A DNA stretch of 64,000 nucleotides from Pseudacidobacterium ailaaui (GTDB lineage Bacteria; Acidobacteriota; Terriglobia; Terriglobales; Acidobacteriaceae), in contig NZ_JIAL01000001.1 in the NCBI RefSeq assembly GCF_000688455.1, forward strand, positions 2,821,001-2,885,000. The letters are read 5' to 3'. The position numbers and the translations under genes were made by a program. This document shows, in pieces, positions 8,815 to 17,232 of the stretch; positions within the stretch are counted from its first letter, which is position 1; each line of letters begins with the position of its first letter. Below the pieces are notes generated by a model that was not told where the DNA came from, did no database searches, and saw only the letters and a list, made by a program, of their open reading frames with translations.

Positions 8815-10901
8815 AAAAGTATCTGTCTTCACTCGTCTTTGTGCTGTTGCTCAGTTATGCCGGATCTTTACATGCACAGAACACAGTGCATGCATGTGCG
8901 GTGCTCAAGGCCGAGCATACAATCAGCGATGCGTCAGGGGCCACGGATACGGACCGGATACAGGCTTTGTTGAATGAATGCAGCCCAGGTAGGGCTGTTG
9001 TACTTGAAGCTGTCGGAAAGAAAAACGCATTTTTTTCTCGTCCATTGTTGCTGCCACGCGGCGTTACGTTATTCATCGCACATGACGTGACGCTATATGC
9101 TTCGCGCAATCTGAGAGACTACGACCTTTGGCCGGGCAGTTGCGGTAATGCAAACGCGAAACATACAGGTTGCAAGCCCTTTCTCTTTGCTTATCAGGCG
9201 GCATTCAGTGGCGTGGCCGGAGACGGTACCATCGATGGTCAGAATGATAAAACTCTATGGTCGCGCCTCCGTGAGCAATGGAAAGGACCTCAGCATCAGG
9301 GTAATGCACAGGGCATTGTTCCTGATCTAGTAGCATCCTATGAGTCACAGAACTTCAGCGTCCGCGGAGTTCACTTGAACAATGCTGCGGGTGACAGTCT
9401 GGCGGTATACAAGACCATCGCCCTGCAGGCAGAGAACGTCGAGATCGATGCGCCTCACGGATCCGATGGCATTCTGCTAAGCAATTCGCCCGATGCACGA
9501 TTGAGCAATCTGGATATTCGCGTAGGCGGCAATGCGATTGATCTGCGCGCCAGCATTCTGGGCGGCACTTCCAGGGTTCATATCGCGAGAATACGCGTTG
9601 ATGGAGGCGAAGGCCTTTCGCTTGGAGATCCGGAATATGGTGATGTGCATGATATTCACATTTCAGATGCAATGCTGAAGAATGCAGATCTTAAGTTTGA
9701 TCTGCGTGGTACGCATGGAGGGTCATTGCGTGATGTGCATCTTGACTGTGTGCGCCTTCGAGGCAACGGCGCTTCTGTTGTGGTGCAATCGGAAAGCGGA
9801 ACAACCAGGAGTCAACCTGCATCGGGGGAGATTCAATTCAACCATGTTACTTTTCAGGGCCCAGAATTGTTGAAAGAAAGCGGATGGCAGCATGGTCCAA
9901 ATGCGGCATGTCCGGGAATACATCAGACGCCGGCTGCTGTTTCATGGGATGTGGATACCAGTACAGTCAGCCATACAGGTACACGATCTAAACTTATCGT
10001 TGCTCAGGACGGTAGTGGCGATTATCGCTCCATACAGGCAGCCATCGATGCGCTACCAAGTACAGGTGGCGAGATCGAAGTAAAACCTGGTGTTTATCGC
10101 GAAGTGGTCACGATCCGTAAACCCCACGCACGGCTTTACGGTGATGACCCGGACCCGAAGAAAACACAAATCATATGCAGTCACACTGGTCCGCTCAATG
10201 GGGGAACGTTTAATAGCGCAACCGTCTTCGTTGAAGCGGACGATGACAGTATCTCGAACATCACCATCGCAAACGTTGCAGGCAGTGGTAAGGGGCAAGC
10301 AGTCGCACTTTCCGTTACGGGTGACCGTGCGGCATTTTACAACCTGAGAATTCTGGGTGCGCAGGATACTCTCTTTGCCGCTAGCCGTTATTGTTATGGA
10401 GACTACGGGCCCTGTGTTCCAGCGCGCCAGTACTTTCGTAGTTGCTACATCGCAGGTAATGTGGACTTTATTTTTGGGGATGCCATTGCTGTTTTTGACC
10501 ACTGCGAATTGCATGGCATTCCAGGACGTGTAATGTACACAGCGCAAAGTCGCCATACAGCGGAGCAAAAGAGCGCGTATCTTTTTGATTCCTGCCGTTT
10601 GACCGCTGATCCAGGTGCGCAACGGATTGCTCTCGGCCGTCCCTGGAGACCTTACGCGACGGTGGTGTATCTCCATACACAGATGGATGCTCCCATCATC
10701 CCGGCAGGATGGGAAGAATGGCCGCGCTTTGGAGTGCCGAGTCTTCCCACGTCCTTTTACGCAGAATACGATTCGACAGGCCCAGGCGCTGACCCGAAGG
10801 CACGTGGGCCATACTCACACCAGTTGACGGCCACAGAGGCGGCGCAATGGTCGTCACGCAAATGGCTTGCCGGAGAGGATGGATGGGACCCACAACCATG
10901 A
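8811..10901 (+). CDS. Fusion: degenerate GH28-like beta-helix plus pectin methylesterase CE8
   Basis: Secreted two-domain protein. After a signal peptide (MKKYLSSLVFVLLLSYAGSLHA) residues about 25-385 form a GH28-type beta-helix ('SGVAGDGTIDGQ', 'GSDGILLSN'). The canonical NTDG, DD and RIK positions are not kept, so this half may be non-catalytic and serve for binding. From about residue 395 a complete pectinesterase domain follows: VAQDGSGDYRSIQAAID, GAQDTLF, GNVDFIFGDA (nucleophilic Asp, near 553) and LGRPWRPYATVVY (Arg near 608). It would remove methyl esters from homogalacturonan so the polygalacturonase just upstream can cut. It overlaps that gene and the next one by 4 bp on each side. 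Confidence 0.9.
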   Translation: MKKYLSSLVFVLLLSYAGSLHAQNTVHACAVLKAEHTISDASGATDTDRIQALLNECSPGRAVVLEAVGKKNAFFSRPLLLPRGVTLFIAHDVTLYASRNLRDYDLWPGSCGNANAKHTGCKPFLFAYQAAFSGVAGDGTIDGQNDKTLWSRLREQWKGPQHQGNAQGIVPDLVASYESQNFSVRGVHLNNAAGDSLAVYKTIALQAENVEIDAPHGSDGILLSNSPDARLSNLDIRVGGNAIDLRASILGGTSRVHIARIRVDGGEGLSLGDPEYGDVHDIHISDAMLKNADLKFDLRGTHGGSLRDVHLDCVRLRGNGASVVVQSESGTTRSQPASGEIQFNHVTFQGPELLKESGWQHGPNAACPGIHQTPAAVSWDVDTSTVSHTGTRSKLIVAQDGSGDYRSIQAAIDALPSTGGEIEVKPGVYREVVTIRKPHARLYGDDPDPKKTQIICSHTGPLNGGTFNSATVFVEADDDSISNITIANVAGSGKGQAVALSVTGDRAAFYNLRILGAQDTLFAASRYCYGDYGPCVPARQYFRSCYIAGNVDFIFGDAIAVFDHCELHGIPGRVMYTAQSRHTAEQKSAYLFDSCRLTADPGAQRIALGRPWRPYATVVYLHTQMDAPIIPAGWEEWPRFGVPSLPTSFYAEYDSTGPGADPKARGPYSHQLTATEAAQWSSRKWLAGEDGWDPQP

Positions 10902-12409
10902 ACAGACGCGAATGGCTGAAACTAAGTGCTGGCGCAGCACTCGGAGTGCGTTCCCTAATTCCACCCAATCTTTCAGCTGCAGAGCAACAGGAGGAAGTGG
11001 AACAGTGGGGTGTGTTTGAAGCAGCGTTTCACGGGCCTTCGAGTGGAAACCCATTTATCGACATCAGGCTGGCAGCGCGTTTCATCTGCCAGCATCGCAC
11101 AGTTGAAGTATCAGGCTTTTACGATGGGGAGGGAACGTATCGCGTCCGATTTATGCCGGACATACAAGGGGCCTGGACTTTTGAGACAGAAAGCAATGCA
11201 GCGGAGCTGAATGGTAAGCGAGGAGGCTTCCGTTGTATTGCACCTTCTTCCACAAACCATGGGCCGGTACAGGTCGCGCATCAGTATCACTTTCAGTATG
11301 CAGATGGCACGCCTTATTTTCCATTTGGTACAACGTGTTATTCACTGGCATTCCTGGGAGAAGAACTGGAAAATGAAACACTGCAAACGCTTAAATCTTC
11401 GCCATTCAATAAAGTCCGGATGTGCCTTTTGCCCAAACCGCTCGGCAATACAAAGTTATTTGCGTATCCATTTGAACGCGACGCAGCTGGGAAGAATGAC
11501 TATATGCGGCCCGTGCCCCAATATTTTCGGCATATTGAGCAGCGTATCCAGGAACTGCAAAAGCTGGGCATCGAAGCGGACATCATTCTGTTCCATCCTT
11601 ATGACGCTTGGGGATTCAAGGCCATGCCCGCAGAGGCAGACGACCACTATTTGCGGTATGCTGTCGCGCGACTTTCTGCTTACAGGAATGTATGGTGGTC
11701 GTTGGCCAATGAATACGATCTGATCAAAACCAAGACCCCTGCAGACTGGGACCGCTTCTTCCGCATTGTAGTGGCCTCTGATCCATATTCACATCTGCGT
11801 TCCATCCACTACAGTGTGGTCCAGTATGACTATTCCAGATCGTGGGTGACCCATGCCAGCCTGCAAAACTACCAGTTTGATAAAGCAGCAGAATGGCGTC
11901 AGGCCTGGCGAAAACCAATTATTTATGACGAAATCCAGTATGAGGGAAACATCGCGCGGCGCTGGGGCAATCTCTCTGCACAGGAGATGACACGGCGATT
12001 CTGGCTGGCCATTGTTGCTGGGACCTATGCGACGCACGGCGAAACCTACATGAGTACAGACGGCAAGCCGGTCTGGTCAGACGGCGGCACGCTGCACGGA
12101 AGCAGTCCGGAACGCATTGGGTTTTTACGCAGAATCCTGGAACAAAGTACACGGGTTGGCTTGAATGAATTTGAAGGCTCATATTATCTGTCTGCCGGCA
12201 CGCCAAATGAACTGTATTTATGGTTTTTTGATTATCATCAGCCAGCAGAGTACGTGTTTCCTTTGCCAGAGAATGTGCTGTTTCGCGCGGACCTGATTGA
12301 TCCGTGGGAGATGACCATCCAACCGGTGGCCGGTACGTTTTCTGGCAAATCGAAATTACAACTTCCGGGCAAACCATACCAAGCGGTGCGCTTCCGCAAA
12401 ATTGCGTAA
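10898..12409 (+). CDS. Tat-exported DUF5060 / apiosidase-like (GH140-related) glycosidase
   Basis: Putative (beta/alpha)8-barrel glycosidase. The ATG at 10898 overlaps the preceding TGA by 4 bp and starts a twin-arginine signal (NRREWLKL followed by a hydrophobic stretch), so it is exported folded. Order of domains: DUF5060-like beta-sandwich (QWGVFEAAFHG to AWTFETES, about residues 35-105), an apiosidase/DUF4038-like barrel (PYFPFGTTCYSLAF onward), and a C-terminal DUF5605-like beta domain (LYLWFFDYHQ to AVRFRKI). Candidate acid/base Glu is in WSLANEYD (near 272) and candidate nucleophile in IYDEIQYEG (near 344). GH140 members release rhamnogalacturonan-II side chains by cutting at apiose; relation to this protein is by domain likeness only. 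Confidence 0.8.
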   Translation: MNRREWLKLSAGAALGVRSLIPPNLSAAEQQEEVEQWGVFEAAFHGPSSGNPFIDIRLAARFICQHRTVEVSGFYDGEGTYRVRFMPDIQGAWTFETESNAAELNGKRGGFRCIAPSSTNHGPVQVAHQYHFQYADGTPYFPFGTTCYSLAFLGEELENETLQTLKSSPFNKVRMCLLPKPLGNTKLFAYPFERDAAGKNDYMRPVPQYFRHIEQRIQELQKLGIEADIILFHPYDAWGFKAMPAEADDHYLRYAVARLSAYRNVWWSLANEYDLIKTKTPADWDRFFRIVVASDPYSHLRSIHYSVVQYDYSRSWVTHASLQNYQFDKAAEWRQAWRKPIIYDEIQYEGNIARRWGNLSAQEMTRRFWLAIVAGTYATHGETYMSTDGKPVWSDGGTLHGSSPERIGFLRRILEQSTRVGLNEFEGSYYLSAGTPNELYLWFFDYHQPAEYVFPLPENVLFRADLIDPWEMTIQPVAGTFSGKSKLQLPGKPYQAVRFRKIA

Positions 12410-12477
12410 TGGACCCTGCTTTTCAAGAAAATTGCGGTCGACGGGCAATGCAATAAGGACCCCGTCGTTCATCATGA

Positions 12478-13380
12478 CTATCGCGGTTGCAGGGATGCCT
12501 CCAGGCGGGCGGCTTCTTTGGCGCTGATTTCCAGAAAGCTGCCGTGCTTGCAGTGGGGAGGAAGGCTGATGCGCTCGTTGATGGCCACCCAATGTCTCCA
12601 GTCGGCGCTCTGGACAGCCTCGTAGCGCACGGGTGCTCGATAGTGGTCGTAATAAACGATGAAGTTGTCATCTGGATGGACTACCGAAGGGCCTTCTGAC
12701 CAGGACTCGGTAATCGGTGGATGGATGTCCTTCCAAGGGCCTTCGAGCGTCGGTCCGGTGGCAAAGCGTATCTGGTATCGCAGCGGGTCCGGTGTCTGGT
12801 CTTTGAAGACAAGGTAGTACTTTTTCTTCCAATGGAAGAGGGTTGCGTCAATCACGACATATCCGGGATCGAAGAATATCTTCGGAGTAGAAAAAGTTTT
12901 GAAGTCGCTGGTAAAAGAAGACCAGATGCGGTTGCCTGAATCGGAACCGTTCATGGAACTTGACCAGAGAACAAGCCATAGCCGGCGCCTTGCGTCCCAG
13001 TAAATTTCCGGAGCCCATACATTTCGGGTCGCGGGATGGTCCCGCATAATGGGAATCTCACGCTGTGTCGACCAGTGAATCAGATCATCGGATTCAGCAT
13101 AGCCGAGGCTGTTGCCATGCCATCCCCAAGTCCAGACCATTCGGAATTTATGGTCCGGACCGCGCGTGAGGAAAACATCGCGCATGATTTCGCCTGGTTG
13201 CTCGGGTTGAATGCAAGGTTGGTCACCATACAGCGCTGTGAAATGGTATCCATCGTGACTGATCGCAAAATAGATGCCCTGATTGGCTGGCTCCTTAAAA
13301 TATGCGAAGATCCAGGCTTTTTGTGCATGTATGGAATGGAGCATGGACAGAAAGAGAAGGGAAGCGGTCAGAAATCTCAT
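12478..13380 (-). CDS. Secreted five-bladed beta-propeller glycosidase, GH43-like
   Basis: Predicted exported glycosidase of the GH43/GH117-type propeller fold. Signal peptide MRFLTASLLFLSMLHSIHA. The three acidic residues expected of the fold are visible: Asp68 in IMRDVFLTRG, Asp178 in VIDATLFHW and Glu229 in SEGPSVV, with the typical WAPEIYWD blade motif at about 122-129. About 300 residues is normal for a single catalytic domain. Its ATG overlaps the stop of the upstream gene (13377) by 4 bp. GH43 enzymes mostly release arabinose, xylose or galactose from side chains, consistent with a pectin locus; the actual sugar is not determinable. Confidence 0.85.
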   Translation of the reverse strand: MRFLTASLLFLSMLHSIHAQKAWIFAYFKEPANQGIYFAISHDGYHFTALYGDQPCIQPEQPGEIMRDVFLTRGPDHKFRMVWTWGWHGNSLGYAESDDLIHWSTQREIPIMRDHPATRNVWAPEIYWDARRRLWLVLWSSSMNGSDSGNRIWSSFTSDFKTFSTPKIFFDPGYVVIDATLFHWKKKYYLVFKDQTPDPLRYQIRFATGPTLEGPWKDIHPPITESWSEGPSVVHPDDNFIVYYDHYRAPVRYEAVQSADWRHWVAINERISLPPHCKHGSFLEISAKEAARLEASLQPR

Positions 13381-14987
13381 TGCTTCTCCGATAAGTGATA
13401 TTCAAGCGGGCCAAGTTCCGGACGCTCAGCACACTTCTGCCCATCGACAAAGAGAAGGAACCCGCGGCCCAGATGATAATGGTTGCCGGTTGGATCGTAG
13501 ACGATGGTCAGCAGATGTCCGTGCCAGGGCAAACCGTCCATGGCAAAGTAGCTCCATGCCTTTGGCGGCAGCAGAGGGTGAAGCACAATGGTATCGTCCT
13601 CTGAGAGGCGCAGGCCGATCAATCCGGTCACCAGAGGGTCCGCAAAGCCGGAGTGGTTGTAATATGCGCCCCGTCCAGCCTCCGGACTATGGCGCTGCGC
13701 AAGAATGTTGCGGGCAATCCATTCTCCAGTATCTGCATCAAGGTCTTCATCCACCCAAGGGACAACTTTGCCACTGGACAGACGCAGGTGCTGCGAGAGG
13801 ACATAGCTCTCAAAGAGGCGGTAATAGTCTTCGTGTGTGACGTAGCTCTGCTGTTGATTGTTTTCGAGGTTGGCTAACCCAATGAGCGTCTGGGTGGTGG
13901 CAAAGGGCCAGGAAGGTCCGTTCCATTGGCATTTGTCACTGTTTGGGTAACGAAATTGAGGACTGCGGCGCTCTGCTGTGGTGGGGCCATATTTCCCCGC
14001 AAATCCTTGCGGATCGAAGAGCTGCTTCCAGGCAATGGCATGGTCGGCGGCAGGAATATTGTAGTCCCAGGGGATATAGCCGATCAGCTCGCGCACGCCG
14101 GAAAACTGGAGGAATGTTCCAGGATCTACAAATTTTTTCTCTTTGCGGATGCCCGAACGCGAGGCAGGGGAGAGCACTTCGTAAAACTGATCATGAGGGT
14201 TCCAAAGATACTTCTCGATGCGTTCGCGCAGTGCCTTGGCTTTTGCAATAAACTCGCCGGCAATGATGGAGTTGCCGGCGCTTTCTGCCAGTGCGGCGAT
14301 GGCAGTAGCATCGGCATACATATAGCTGTTCAACGTTGGTCGATAACCATTGCCGCTGATGCTGTGTTCCATCGCATCGTGCGTATCGATCGACCAATAG
14401 AGGCCGTTTGCGTCTTGGTGTGTTGCCTCCCACTCGCGATAATTTGCTATGAGAGCAGGCAGAAGATCCGTGCCCAATCGTCTTTCTCCTGTGGCAAGCG
14501 TGACAGCGCGAACGGCGTCAGCCAAGGCAACGCTGTAGTTGCGCGGAGCCGCGTCTGCAGACATCCAGAAGCGGGCATCATCGGCGGCAATTCGTTTGTC
14601 ACGGAGCCATCGCGCTTCATAAAGATGGAATGGCGCGGCATCCACAATCGTGTTGAAATGGCCTCCCCATTTTACGTGCGGAAGAAATTCAGTGATGACG
14701 TAGCCACGTGGTGTGGAGACGATGTGCTTTTCGAAGGCAAACCAGCGGAAGTAATACATCTCCTCAAAATCTTTGGCTGAGGAATCGAACCAGGGGATGT
14801 TGACTTTCATCCAGGGCCAGGGATCTGCGTCCGCATGGCCGGTTGCTACTACTTGCTGGCGAGAAAACTCGATGACGTAGTGATGGTAATGCTCGGGCTT
14901 CAGAAGAAATGCGTTATGGTTTTTCTGCTGCCAGGCATGAAGGGGCAAAGCAATGAGAAAGAGAAGGTGGGTAAGACGGAAGGTCAT
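13377..14987 (-). CDS. Secreted (alpha/alpha)6-barrel glycoside hydrolase, MGH1-like
   Basis: Exported glycosidase with signal peptide MTFRLTHLLFLIALPLHAW. The sequence has features of the MGH1-like/GH63-related (alpha/alpha)6 barrel: YYFRWFAFEKH near the N-terminus, SIDTHDAMEHSISGNGYRPT, WNGPSWPFATTQTLIGL (candidate catalytic region, near 365) and NHSGFADPLVTGLIGL. Around 535 residues. First gene of the short minus-strand operon with the GH43-like gene, transcribed from the AT-rich region at 14988-15043. No Shine-Dalgarno is obvious before its ATG. Substrate unknown; such proteins occur as alpha-L-rhamnosidase-, mannosidase- or glucosylglycerate-type hydrolases. Confidence 0.82.
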   Translation of the reverse strand: MTFRLTHLLFLIALPLHAWQQKNHNAFLLKPEHYHHYVIEFSRQQVVATGHADADPWPWMKVNIPWFDSSAKDFEEMYYFRWFAFEKHIVSTPRGYVITEFLPHVKWGGHFNTIVDAAPFHLYEARWLRDKRIAADDARFWMSADAAPRNYSVALADAVRAVTLATGERRLGTDLLPALIANYREWEATHQDANGLYWSIDTHDAMEHSISGNGYRPTLNSYMYADATAIAALAESAGNSIIAGEFIAKAKALRERIEKYLWNPHDQFYEVLSPASRSGIRKEKKFVDPGTFLQFSGVRELIGYIPWDYNIPAADHAIAWKQLFDPQGFAGKYGPTTAERRSPQFRYPNSDKCQWNGPSWPFATTQTLIGLANLENNQQQSYVTHEDYYRLFESYVLSQHLRLSSGKVVPWVDEDLDADTGEWIARNILAQRHSPEAGRGAYYNHSGFADPLVTGLIGLRLSEDDTIVLHPLLPPKAWSYFAMDGLPWHGHLLTIVYDPTGNHYHLGRGFLLFVDGQKCAERPELGPLEYHLSEKQ

Positions 14988-15043
14988 GAAAGAAATATCA
15001 TCACTAAAAATGAATGTATATAAAATTTAATAAAAATATAATG
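14988..15043 (-). promoter_or_regulatory. AT-rich island right edge, likely promoter of the minus-strand glycosidase operon
   Basis: Nearly pure A/T sequence between the MGH1-like gene and the uvrC terminator. AAAAATGAATGTATA (15006-15020) resembles AAAAATGAAATGTAT at the left edge (4024-4038), and TATAATGAAAA (15037-15047) is the inverse of TTTTCATTATA at 4038-4048. These may be shared regulatory sequence or end repeats of the island. Confidence 0.4.
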
Positions 15044-15075
15044 AAAAACTGAAAACTAGAACCGCCACCAGGCGG
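15044..15075 (-). terminator. Intrinsic terminator of uvrC
   Basis: On the minus strand a CCGCC/GGCGG hairpin (15062-15075, 4-base loop) is followed by a T-rich tract (TTCTAGTTTTCAGTTTTT). It lies about 44 bases after the uvrC stop. Confidence 0.7.
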
Positions 15076-15118
15076 CACTTCCTTTGCAGAAAAATGAATA
15101 GGAAAGAAGATCAACCGA

Positions 15119-17122
15119 CTAACTTCGTCCTGTGTTTTCCAGGACAGGAAGTGGATCCGGATGAAAATGTTGATAAATTTGACGGGCCGTTTTGGATGAG
15201 ACAACCGCCGTCAGGGCCGCCAGATCCGCCATCTGGACGCTCCGCAGGCTGCCGAAGTGTTCAAGCAAGCGGGTACGTGTGCGCGCCCCAACGCCGGGAA
15301 TGGCCAGCAGTTCGGAATCGCGGTCGCGCATTTCGCGGCGTTTGCGATGGTATGCAATGGCAAAGCGGTGTGATTCGTCGCGAATGCGCTGTACAAGATG
15401 CAGTACCGGTGAGCGGCGGTCCAGCACTATGGGGTCATCTTCCTGTCCGTAGAGGTAGATGATTTCTTCGCGCTTGGCGATGGAGGCCAGAGGCTGGCTG
15501 GTGAGGCCCAGTTCTTCAAGCGCCGCAGCGGCTGCATGGAGTTGGCCGAGACCGCCATCGACAAGAACTAGGCTGGGCATGGGCCTGTTTTCCTGCGCAA
15601 GGCGTCGATAGCGGCGTATGATGACCTCTCGCATGGAGGCAAAATCATCTACTCCAGACACGGTTTTAATCTGAAACTTGCGATAATCAGACTTTTTCAT
15701 TACGCCGTCTTCCCAAACAACCATGGAAGCAACGGTTTCAGCCGCTTGAATATGCGAGATATCAAAACACTCGATGCGCCTTGGCAGTTCGGGCAGCACG
15801 AGTATCTCCTGGAGGGCCTCCTGGATCGCTTTCTGGCTGGGCTGCATGACACGAAAGCGCTGGTCATATCCTTGTTTGGCGTTCTGACCTGCAAGGTCTA
15901 CCAGGGACCGTTTTTCTCCGCGTACCGGGACAGCAATTTCTACCCGATGACCTGTCTGCTGGCCCAGCAGCGCGGCCAGGGTCTCGCGGTCGGCGAAATC
16001 CACCGGTACAAAGATGCTGCGTGGAACATACTGCTGATCAATATATAGCTGTTTGAGGAGCGCGGAAAAGAATGCTCCGGCTTCAAATGTGCCAGGACCT
16101 GGAGTTGAAGGTGTGCCGCTTTCTTCTGCGTCGAGCAATTCCGGCAGGTCTTCCCAAAAGAACTCCCTTCGGTCCACAATCTTTCCCGAGCGCAGATGGA
16201 AGAGGTTGACGGCAATCATGCCATTCTCAAAGTGATAGCCGAAGACATCCGCATCGTTCTCTTCAGCTGAGGCAATCCTTTGCTTTTCCTGTAGCTCAGA
16301 GACGGTACGCAGCAGGTCGCGGTATTTTGCAGCCATCTCATATTGTTCCTTCGCAGCGGCCAACTGCATTCTCTCTGCAATGGAGCTGCTTAACTCGGCC
16401 GTACGGCCTTCAAGGAACATCTGCGTGTCGCGCACTGCCTCACGGTAGGATTCGGGAGTAGTCAGGCCTTCTACGCAGGGGCCTAGACACCGCTTGATGT
16501 AGTACTGCAGGCAGGGTCTGGGATGGTAACGCGAGAGGTCCACTTTACAGCTGGGAATCAGGAAGCTGCGGTGAATAAGGTCTACGATGCGGTGGGCCAG
16601 ATTTCCTGGAAAATAGGGGCCGTAGTAGACGCTGCCGTCTTTGCGGAGACGGCGCGTGACGAAGACTTTTGGATAGCGGTCAGCCAGAGTAAGTTTGACA
16701 TATGGATAAGTTTTGTCATCGCGCAGAAGAATGTTGAAGCGCGGTTTGCGTTGCTTGATGAGATTGTTTTCAAGGGCCAGCGCTTCATGCTCGTTGTCTA
16801 CAAGAATGTAGTCAAGGTCAACGGCTTCACGCATTAAAGAACCGGTTTTAGCATTGGCCTGAGAGGCCTCAAGCAAATAGGAGCGCACGCGGGAGCGAAG
16901 ATTCTTGGCTTTGCCCACGTAAATCACTTCGCCCTCTGCGTTTTTGTAAAGGTAGACTCCCGGCTTTGTCGGCAGAGCGCGGATTTTTTCCTCAAGATCC
17001 ACTCTTTTTAGTTTACTGTTTCTTCGCTTTTGACCGTCTGGATTTGCATAGACAAGGTAAAAGCTACGTGGTGCAGGTGCGTTGATTTTGCCTTTAGCGG
17101 ACGACCTTCTTCGTAAATTCAT
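15119..17122 (-). CDS. uvrC: Excinuclease ABC subunit C
   Basis: Makes the dual incision in nucleotide excision repair within the UvrBC-DNA complex. Domains in order: GIY-YIG nuclease (KPGVYLYKNAEGEVIYVGKA, about residues 52-71), UVR/UvrB-binding segment (AAKEQYEMAAKYRDLLR), the RNase H-like endonuclease half (ECFDISHIQ, LVLVDGGLGQL) and a C-terminal helix-hairpin-helix pair (LLAIPGVGARTRTRLLEHF). The first about 40 residues before VDLEEKIRALP are longer than in most UvrC; a GTG at 17002 would give the more usual length. Neither start has a clear ribosome binding site, so the start is uncertain. It is divergent from the lipoprotein gene and ends at an intrinsic terminator. Confidence 0.95.
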   Translation of the reverse strand: MNLRRRSSAKGKINAPAPRSFYLVYANPDGQKRRNSKLKRVDLEEKIRALPTKPGVYLYKNAEGEVIYVGKAKNLRSRVRSYLLEASQANAKTGSLMREAVDLDYILVDNEHEALALENNLIKQRKPRFNILLRDDKTYPYVKLTLADRYPKVFVTRRLRKDGSVYYGPYFPGNLAHRIVDLIHRSFLIPSCKVDLSRYHPRPCLQYYIKRCLGPCVEGLTTPESYREAVRDTQMFLEGRTAELSSSIAERMQLAAAKEQYEMAAKYRDLLRTVSELQEKQRIASAEENDADVFGYHFENGMIAVNLFHLRSGKIVDRREFFWEDLPELLDAEESGTPSTPGPGTFEAGAFFSALLKQLYIDQQYVPRSIFVPVDFADRETLAALLGQQTGHRVEIAVPVRGEKRSLVDLAGQNAKQGYDQRFRVMQPSQKAIQEALQEILVLPELPRRIECFDISHIQAAETVASMVVWEDGVMKKSDYRKFQIKTVSGVDDFASMREVIIRRYRRLAQENRPMPSLVLVDGGLGQLHAAAAALEELGLTSQPLASIAKREEIIYLYGQEDDPIVLDRRSPVLHLVQRIRDESHRFAIAYHRKRREMRDRDSELLAIPGVGARTRTRLLEHFGSLRSVQMADLAALTAVVSSKTARQIYQHFHPDPLPVLENTGRS

Positions 17123-17232
17123 TCAAAATAAAAGAGTTGTGCTTTTAAGCAGATTTGGCATTGGGCTTGCTTCGCAAAGAGGCAGGGAACGGGAGGAGAC
17201 GTGCGCTCCCTGGGAAATGGAGTGAAAGCAAC

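Noticed and set aside
13926-14780. 284-residue plus-strand open frame
   Set aside because: Antisense shadow of the MGH1-like glycosidase, with no recognisable domain.
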